From Phlegmacium glaucopus (taxonomy: Eukaryota; Basidiomycota; Agaricomycetes; Agaricales; Cortinariaceae), in the NCBI GenBank assembly GCA_015039465.1, contig MU130533.1, positions 372,001 to 436,000 of the forward strand: a DNA stretch of 64,000 nucleotides. The letters run 5' to 3'. Numbering within the stretch: position 1 is the first letter of the stretch; each line of letters begins with the position of its first letter. Positions 58,256 through 64,000 of this stretch are shown one piece after another. A program made the translations under genes and the position numbers. The notes under the pieces were generated by a model that searched no databases, was not told the DNA's origin, and saw nothing but the letters and a program-made list of their open reading frames with translations.

Positions 58256-59560
58256 AAGTACTAGATAGGCTCTAGCACAGAATGGTTCAAGTTCGAGTTG
58301 AGGGCAGAGTACCAGAAAGTCGAAGAGTCAAGGAAAGCATAACATCAATAGTGTGCCCTTCTGTTATTCCATTCGAGGAAGCGAAAGTGGATGCGACAGA
58401 GTTTACTCTCTCTTTCCTACCATTTGGCCACCGTGTAACACGGTGGTTAACGAATGGGTATCCACCGTCGATCTAGATCGCGAACTAATTCTCTGTGGTA
58501 ACTGTGGACCAAGAAATTCATTTCCCTCTGTCTGGCATTCCCCATACTTGGATTGAAGAGATGAATTGGATTCGCGGGGAAGAAGTAGAAGACGATGTCG
58601 AGTTGCTTCCTCAGGCCGTTGATAAGTATCAGTTATGAAGCATCTGAAGCCAGTTTCGTTTCAGCTCTGTCCATGAGGGCTTGTGTTTTGAACCGGCGAA
58701 ATTTTGTGTGGAATACACCTGGCCTCTTTTCTTGCATGTGTCTACATAGATCCTCCTTGCAAGAAGTTGGCCTTTTGCCTCTTGACCGCTCCTCTTTCTC
58801 GCTTTTACCATTTCGTGATGGGGATGTTGTTCGCAGGCTCATTTGTTTTTCTGACAGCCCGTCTCGGAGACGGTGCAGTTCGCAAAGTTACAATTGGACA
58901 TCCTTAAATTGACAAAAGGTGTCCATGAAGTAATTTCATAGCTTTCTTCTTTTCAATCGGCGATGTGGTCGATATCTCTGAGGAAGGCATCAAGGACATT
59001 TTCGATTTCGTATGATATCTAGCTGAATATCGTCAGTACGTTGACCGGGAAGCCGCTGTCGTTCGTTCGGCAACATCCAAGTTGTTCAAGAGTGCTCGAG
59101 AGGAGTGCCCCAAGGTTTGGCCAATTTCATTTCGTGAAAAACAAGGCTGAGTCGAAAACATTTCTTGCTTGCCGGGATGCGTTGAGATCGAGATTCAGCG
59201 CCACCGCTGAGTCCAGACAACACCTTCATTCACCGTGAAGATACGCCACATATCCTGGAGCTCGACAACAAACTTTGATGCTACGATCTTTGTTACAGAA
59301 AGTCAGAGCAATTCGGGGGTTCAGCTAATGATTCTGATTGAAGGTCCGCACTTCAGGCGGACTAAAAGAGTAGAATATATAATCTGCTCCAAAAGTTCTA
59401 GTGAGTCAAGATAGTATCTATAAATCTGCGTATGACGACTTCCTTCGAAGTATATTTACGATAGCAGACCATGACAGGAGCCCACCCGAACCCGACGAGT
59501 TTTGATTTATTCATTGCCAATTTATTGAGCTTGAAAACTTCAGGTACATTTTGACAAGCT
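58256..59560 (+). pseudogene. Decayed protein-coding locus
   Basis: Protein-like text occurs in shifting plus-strand frames with stop codons between: WFKFELRAEYQKVEESRK (58283 onward), SLFPTIWPPCNTVVNEWV, VDQEIHFPLSGIPHTWIEEMNW, SIGDVVDISEEGIKDIFDF (58958 onward) and SATSKLFKSAREECPKVW (59066 onward). The order along one strand, the frame changes not placed at GT-AG sites, and the stops suggest a single gene that has lost its frame. I cannot name the family; no transposase or protease motif is seen. A low-quality intron-rich model of a real gene cannot be excluded. The gap 57966-58255 holds nothing I can support, and 59561-59667 is the 3' flank of the ribosomal protein gene. Confidence 0.45.
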
Positions 59561-59667
59561 GCAGAATGAGCAATGGCTTATGCAGGGCAGTCATGTCCAG
59601 TCCATACTCTGATACGTGAATTATTAATTAATTGGCAGAAAAGGAGGTCATGAAATGTAACATACAG

Positions 59668-60246
59668 TTATAGACGTCTCATCTTCTTTGACCTTGTACC
59701 TCCAATTTTAATGGGTGTTCGATCCGTGACGGAAGAGATTAATGACCGGATATTTTGCCCTTCGACAGCAAGGAGGGCCGTCTTAAGCGCGTCTCTACCT
59801 TGCCCGAAACCTTTGAGAAAAAGGGCAACCTTGAAGCTTTTTTCTATGGATAATTGTTCGATTACCCCGAAAATTCGAACTGCAGATTGGTACCCTGCTT
59901 CATACGAGGCACGATTGGCACCCTTGAACTCACACCTTCCACCAGATTGCCAACCGATAGTTTGTCCGAGGGGGTTTGTGAAAGTGATGATGGTGTTATT
60001 ATTAGTGGATTTGCAATGAAGGCGATACTTGGGGAGATCGTGTTTCGAGCCGGGCACTGGCATTTTGGGATATCCGTTTGCCACTGGAGGATTATTATGT
60101 TTGAGCGGAGGTTGTTCATCGAAAGCAGGTGAAATCCAATCAGTGGACTCTATCTCTGGAGGATCCGAGTTGGTAGAAAGGTTTCGCAATAGGCAGCGTG
60201 GACGCCTAGTCACTGCAGCTATTGTTGACGAACGAAAAGCTAGCAT
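59668..60246 (-). CDS. Mitochondrial ribosomal protein uS11m
   Basis: Small-subunit mitochondrial ribosomal protein of the bacterial S11 family (yeast Mrps18). Single exon, 192 residues. Residues 1 to about 25 (MLAFRSSTIAAVTRRPRCLLRN) are a mitochondrial presequence. The S11 core begins RLHCKSTNNNTIITFTNPLGQTIGWQSGGRCEFKGANRASYEAGYQSA, where NNT.ITFTN..G matches bacterial NNTIVTITD, and continues VALFLKGFGQGRDALKTAL. It ends IRSLISSVTDRTPIKIGGTRSKKMRRL, which contains the DRTPIPHNG-like end with IKIGG. Head to head with QCR9, 94 bp apart. Confidence 0.92.
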   Translation of the reverse strand: MLAFRSSTIAAVTRRPRCLLRNLSTNSDPPEIESTDWISPAFDEQPPLKHNNPPVANGYPKMPVPGSKHDLPKYRLHCKSTNNNTIITFTNPLGQTIGWQSGGRCEFKGANRASYEAGYQSAVRIFGVIEQLSIEKSFKVALFLKGFGQGRDALKTALLAVEGQNIRSLISSVTDRTPIKIGGTRSKKMRRL

Positions 60247-60340
60247 GTCACTGGCAAAGAAATGATTTCAAACTCCGGTAAGTTGCACGGGAGTGTCCGG
60301 GCGTTGGTGGTCTCTACAAAACCTTGACCTTTGATTCTCA

Positions 60341-60675
60341 ATGGCGGTACGTTTCTTGGCTTTTCTTTTCCTCTTATTCTCATTTCAGCTTTCCTAGCTC
60401 GCCAACACAGTCTACAATACCTTATTCAAGCGCAATAGTAGGCGACTTGCTTCTTAACATCTCGCTCTTGCTCATCACTTTGGTCAGGCGTATTCGTTGC
60501 CACCATTTTTGCAGGTGCATTTGCGTTTGGCATCGGTTTCGACCTAGGTGTCACCAAATTCTACGATACGTGGAACAGAGGAGTGCGTCACATCTATTCC
60601 TTACTTGAATAATATTCACCCAAAATTTAGAAACAATGGAAAGATATCCGACATAAATACATGACGGAAGAATAG
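60341..60675 (+). CDS. QCR9: Cytochrome bc1 complex subunit 9
   Basis: Small single-helix subunit of respiratory complex III. Four exons (60341-60346, 60398-60437, 60488-60582, 60631-60675) give 61 residues: MALANTVYNTLFKRNS, the membrane helix VFVATIFAGAFAFGIGFDLG, VTKFYDTWNRG and KQWKDIRHKYMTEE. The FAGAFAF, W..NRGKQWKDIRHKY motifs are those of Qcr9/UCRX. Exon 1 codes for only two residues (MA) and the gene is missed by simple ORF searches. Three introns with GT-AG ends. The second exon continues the frame only with the acceptor at 60396-60397. Confidence 0.92.
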
Positions 60676-60936
60676 AATCCCAATAGATCATGCCGTTTCC
60701 TCAAAATCATATCCTCAGAATATTCGTTACACATTTTACATTTTATATATCTCTGAGAATGCTGCTCGCTGCGGCCACTAATCGCTGGATATTATGTATA
60801 AGACTCATGTCTTCCCTGATTGCATACCTGAACAACCTTAACTATATCCAAATGAGTGTTCGCTCCTTGTGACAGTATCACCTATCATGTGACATTGTCT
60901 AACTCTCCTTCTTACCTTGAAGCCAACTTTGAAAAA

Positions 60937-61827
60937 ATGTCGAGAGGAAGATCCCTGTCCCCCCGTAGTGTGGACATGGACGTTGACGTCCGCTCCCCAG
61001 CAGATAAATCAGACGCCAGAGTAGTAATAATTACCAATTTAACTCGCAATGTCGTCGAATCCCACCTCAAAACTATCTTTGGCTTTTATGGGCTCATAAC
61101 CAAGATTGACCTTCCAGTCTTTGTAAAATGTGAGTTCATATGTGATCTTCATTGAATCAACCGCTTATTCAAAATAGCTGGGCAAAATAGAGGAAAAGCT
61201 GCTTTGGAATTTGCTGACTCTTCTTCCGCTCACAAGGCCGCATCGCACATGGACGGTGGTCAGCTCGATGGCTCCATTGTAAAAGTCGAACTTTCTGACC
61301 TCCCCATTCGTTCTGTTTCCCGCTCGCCAGTCCGAGCGCCTCGTGGACCTCGAAATGGGCGTGACAGACCGCGATCCATCTCTCGCTCCCGCTCCCGTTC
61401 CCGCTCTCGAACTCCTCCAAGACGACGAGGTCCAGCGGACGGATATCCCACTCGCGACTCATTCCGTGGAAGACCGTATGGTCGTCGGGGTCCGCCAGGG
61501 CGTGACGTTTACCGACCAGGCCGCTCTCGCACACGTTCTCGTTCGCCCATTCGACGTGGTCAGACAGACAGACCTCCACCGCCCCGAAGGCGTTCGCCAA
61601 GTTATTCTAGAGGGGGATATGGCCGTCGCAGATCTAGAAGCTACTCTGTTCGCTCTAGCCGTTCCCGCACACGATCCCTCTCTCATTCACGCTCACGCTC
61701 GATGTCATACTCAAGCGACTCGAGGTATTCTCGAAGCCGCAGCCGCACCAGATCAATCAGCAGAGGAAGGAGAAGCCGCAGCCGCGATGATATCAGGGAT
61801 AGTAGATCCAGATCACCCAAAGCCTGA
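60937..61827 (+). CDS. RNPS1-like SR protein
   Basis: RRM and RS-domain protein of the exon junction/ASAP complex type. The N-terminus MSRGRSLSPRSVDMDVDVRSPAD leads to an RRM: ARVVIITNLTRNVVESHLKTIFGFYGLITKIDLP (RNP2 IITNLT) and after an intron SGQNRGKAALEFADSSSAHKAASHMDGGQLDGSIVKVEL (RNP1 GKAALEF). The remaining 130 residues are RS/PR-rich (SRSRSRSRSRTPPRRRG, RSRSRDD). The RRM text, with DGS.VKVEL, fits RNPS1 better than SRSF proteins. One intron. A plus-strand ORF in another frame (61343-61882) is a shadow of the RS tail. Confidence 0.85.
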
Positions 61828-62106
61828 CGATATGGCTTCCGGCAAAACATTTGATGGATATCTTTCCTGTTGTTCGTCTTAATTACCTATTCTAGACCTT
61901 TCAAAAAGTGTATCTAAATATCAAATCACTTCCAAAGCTGTGTCAAGTTTGTATATTTGTCCGTGCATTCAAATTATATCTACGATGCAAGCGGCACGCA
62001 AGTCCTGGTAAATGTTAGTCGCTTGTTATAGAGTCATCATCAGCAAGGAATGGGCTGCGGTGGATACTTCTAGTCAGACGCAAATAGTTAGCAGTGAAGA
62101 CTATGC
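61828..62106. other. Convergent spacer
   Basis: About 280 bases between the stops of the RNPS1-like and NPC1 genes; AT-rich, no coding support. Confidence 0.5.
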
Positions 62107-64000
62107 TTACGCGTATTCATAGTCATTCCTGATGGCGTTTGACATCCACTCTTCGTCTGCCTCTTGTTGGGGGAAGCCGGGCCCTCCAGCTATGCTCAAC
62201 ACTACAGGCAGCAAGACCAGTCCATGAAGTGCTCCAGAAATGATAAGGGTTAGCCACATGCGGAAATAATATATCTGTAATTGTGTCAACAGAGTCCGGC
62301 TAGAACTTCAACTGACTAACCTCAAGTAGCTTCGATCGAGTTAAAGCCAGCACTGACATGCCTATCAGTTTCGTGAAAGTGATACCCGACAGGACCTGCA
62401 AAACAGCGACTATATCAGTGAAGTGGCGTGCTTCCTCAAAAGCAATACTTACAGACGGTCCAACATCAACTAGAGCAGTCCACATTCGCTCGTCGCGCTC
62501 CTTCTGTCCGGAGGGATGATCAACAGGAAGACCCGTACCAGCACTCATGAATGCACGAGCAACATGTGCGCAAAATTCAACAGAAATTCCGAGAGAAATC
62601 ACTAGGTTGACCAGACTAATAGCGTTTAGGTTGATTCCCCAAACGAACATGACACCCATTACTGTCACCACAGTCAGAGCGACAACGGCAGTCACGATCG
62701 AACCGGTCCTCCATGAACCCAACATCAAGGCGGTGACGATCAAGACGGAAGCCAGACCGAGTCCCAAGACCTCTTGCGTCATGCCAATGATGTGGGCATA
62801 CTGGTCAAAGAAAACATAGAATAGAGAGTAAGGGAAGACTGATGTGCCTGTCTCTTTAGATATATCATCCGCAATTCGATGAGCAGCCGCGAAAGCGTTG
62901 ATAAAGTCATTTTGGGTCTTCAGAGGTGAATGGAATGTGCGGAAATGTGAGGCTGTAACTTTGGTGCCTGATTGATCGAGTGCAAGGGCAGATCCGAATG
63001 ATGCTTTACCAGCCAAGGGACAATCTCCAGTTGTAGGCGATATCCACCATTGTTTCAGGTATCGTATGAAATCCTCGTTCTCAGGGAGGCCGTCCATAGT
63101 GATATTCCAAGGAGGCTGTTTGCCTTCGTAGCATGGCTGACATAATCTAAAAGAATCATGTTCTTTACAGAAAATGGAAGGATCTGCCTTGCGAACGCGA
63201 CAGCACTGGTCTTTCGCAGGATCGAGCCAACCTAAGAAATCGTCTATCCAGGATGCACTTGGCTCCGAAATGAAAGATGATTCAGGGCGCTTTCTCTCCG
63301 CCTCCAACCTATTAGCGACCGAGGAATTGCTACATGTTGTAAAGCGGCCGCATAAAGCTTGTTGTCCAGAACGATGGGATACATCAACATCTCTGGAGAC
63401 AAAGTAGACCGGTGGGCCGACGTCAAGGTAGGCATCGAGATTGTCGAAGTAGGAAACCAGGTAAGATTCTGAGGGCAATGCTAATCGCTGGTCTAGATGG
63501 GTCATGAGTGACAGCAGACTATCAGAAATAAGATCATCTTACCCAGGCCTAGTTGGACGTATTGTATAGAAATTACGGACACTACGAAAACGCCGGCGAA
63601 AACAATTAGGACAATACCCTTAACAACTGGCTTGAGCAAAAATGGGGCGTAGTATTTGCGAACGAAGCGAGCAACCCTGCCTAACCCACTGCTTGTATTT
63701 GGAGCGTCTGAAAGGGCGATACGCGACGGAAGTCTGACACAAGGGAAACAGTCGATGCGGTTGGCCTGTTTAAATCAACAGTCAAGGACGGCATCGAGAG
63801 TAATACAGATTTATTAACGAACCTCAAAACGTTTCAGGTCGAGTGACATTGCACTAATGAACACAGTAACTTGAAGGACAGCATTCAGCAACACACTTCC
63901 GGCAGCATACAGGGCAAAGTTTCGGACAGCTGGCATGGGTACGAGAGCACCAAGGCCAAATGCTACGGTCTCCGTGATGGTGCTCAAAAGTATGGAGGGA
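62107..64000 (-). CDS. ncr1: NPC1/Ncr1 sterol transporter, C-terminal part (runs off right edge)
   Basis: Vacuolar/lysosomal sterol exporter. The visible part begins inside the sterol-sensing domain with PSILLSTITETVAFGLGALVPMPAVRNF and YAAGSVLLNAVLQVTVFISAM, then LKRFEANRIDCFPC..., FVRKYYAPFLL, LDQRLALPSESYLVSYFDNL, the Cys-rich lumenal domain (CGRFTTCSNSS, WLDPAKDQCCRV, CQPCYEG, GDCPLAGKASFG) and the second bundle (GLGLASVLIVTALMLGS, INLNAISLVNLVISLGISVEFCAHVARAF). After introns come VLSGITFTKLIGMSVLALT and YYFRMWLTLIISGALHGLVLLPVVLS. The stop at 62107 follows NAIRNDYEYA. The SISVEFC-H-AR sequence is the NPC1/Patched RND-type signature. The N-terminal domain lies outside the window. Confidence 0.93.

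Overview
The window is a gene-dense piece of a filamentous basidiomycete genome, most likely an Agaricomycete. The evidence is many short introns (about 45-65 nt, GT-AG, sometimes more than ten per gene), no bacterial-style operons, many closely spaced divergent promoters, and a gene set that combines fungal biosynthetic genes (homoisocitrate dehydrogenase, acetylornithine aminotransferase, monofunctional dihydroorotase) with proteins lost from yeasts (METTL3-type m6A methyltransferase, SNAPC4-like Myb protein, RNPS1-like SR protein, cactin). The species cannot be told from the sequence. I see no transposon, tRNA, rRNA or CRISPR array, and no secondary-metabolite cluster.

Layout, left to right: cactin (partial, -), mitochondrial ClpX (+), RanBP1 (-), Emp24/p24 (+), kinesin-8 (-), mitochondrial rhomboid protease (-), an unrecognised 302-residue protein (+), dihydroorotase (+), cytochrome-b5 reductase (-), C2H2 zinc-finger factor (+), a very large GAS2-domain coiled-coil protein (-), a small membrane protein (-), a Q/W-repeat protein (-), a type I membrane protein (+), a gene-free kilobase, homoisocitrate dehydrogenase (-), Cdt2 (+), ARL1 (-), WKF-domain protein (+), METTL3/Ime4 (+), ABHD4/5-type hydrolase (-), Cwc21/SRRM2 (+), acetylornithine aminotransferase (+), 5-aminolevulinate synthase (+), an unknown multi-pass protein (-), an SDR (-), a Zn2Cys6 protein (-), an Sfr1/Mei5-like protein (-), TMEM208/Snd2 (-), SNAPC4-like Myb (+), TAF8 (-), riboflavin kinase (+), a decayed locus, mitochondrial ribosomal protein uS11m (-), QCR9 (+), RNPS1-like (+), and NPC1/Ncr1 (partial, -).

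Most genes are housekeeping. Themes that recur are mitochondrial biology (ClpX, rhomboid, b5 reductase, ALA synthase, uS11m, QCR9, ARG8, LYS12), splicing and mRNA (cactin, Cwc21, RNPS1, METTL3), basal transcription (TAF8, SNAPC4), and chromosome or cytoskeleton work (kinesin-8, GAS2 protein, Cdt2, Sfr1-like). Eleven gene pairs are head to head, two of them with only about 40 bp between start codons. Several genes, above all clpX, are split into exons so small that simple ORF reading makes them look broken; I rebuilt reading frames through introns by splice sites, phase and family motifs.

The points most worth a second look are the 7-nt microexons in clpX, the four CP (heme regulatory) motifs in ALA synthase with clpX in the same window, the unrecognised conserved-looking gene at 10355-11532, the fourteen-copy hexapeptide repeat in the Q-rich protein, the long N-terminal extension of the Sfr1-like protein, and the decayed locus at about 58.2-59.5 kb. 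I did not find a convincing new multi-gene system.
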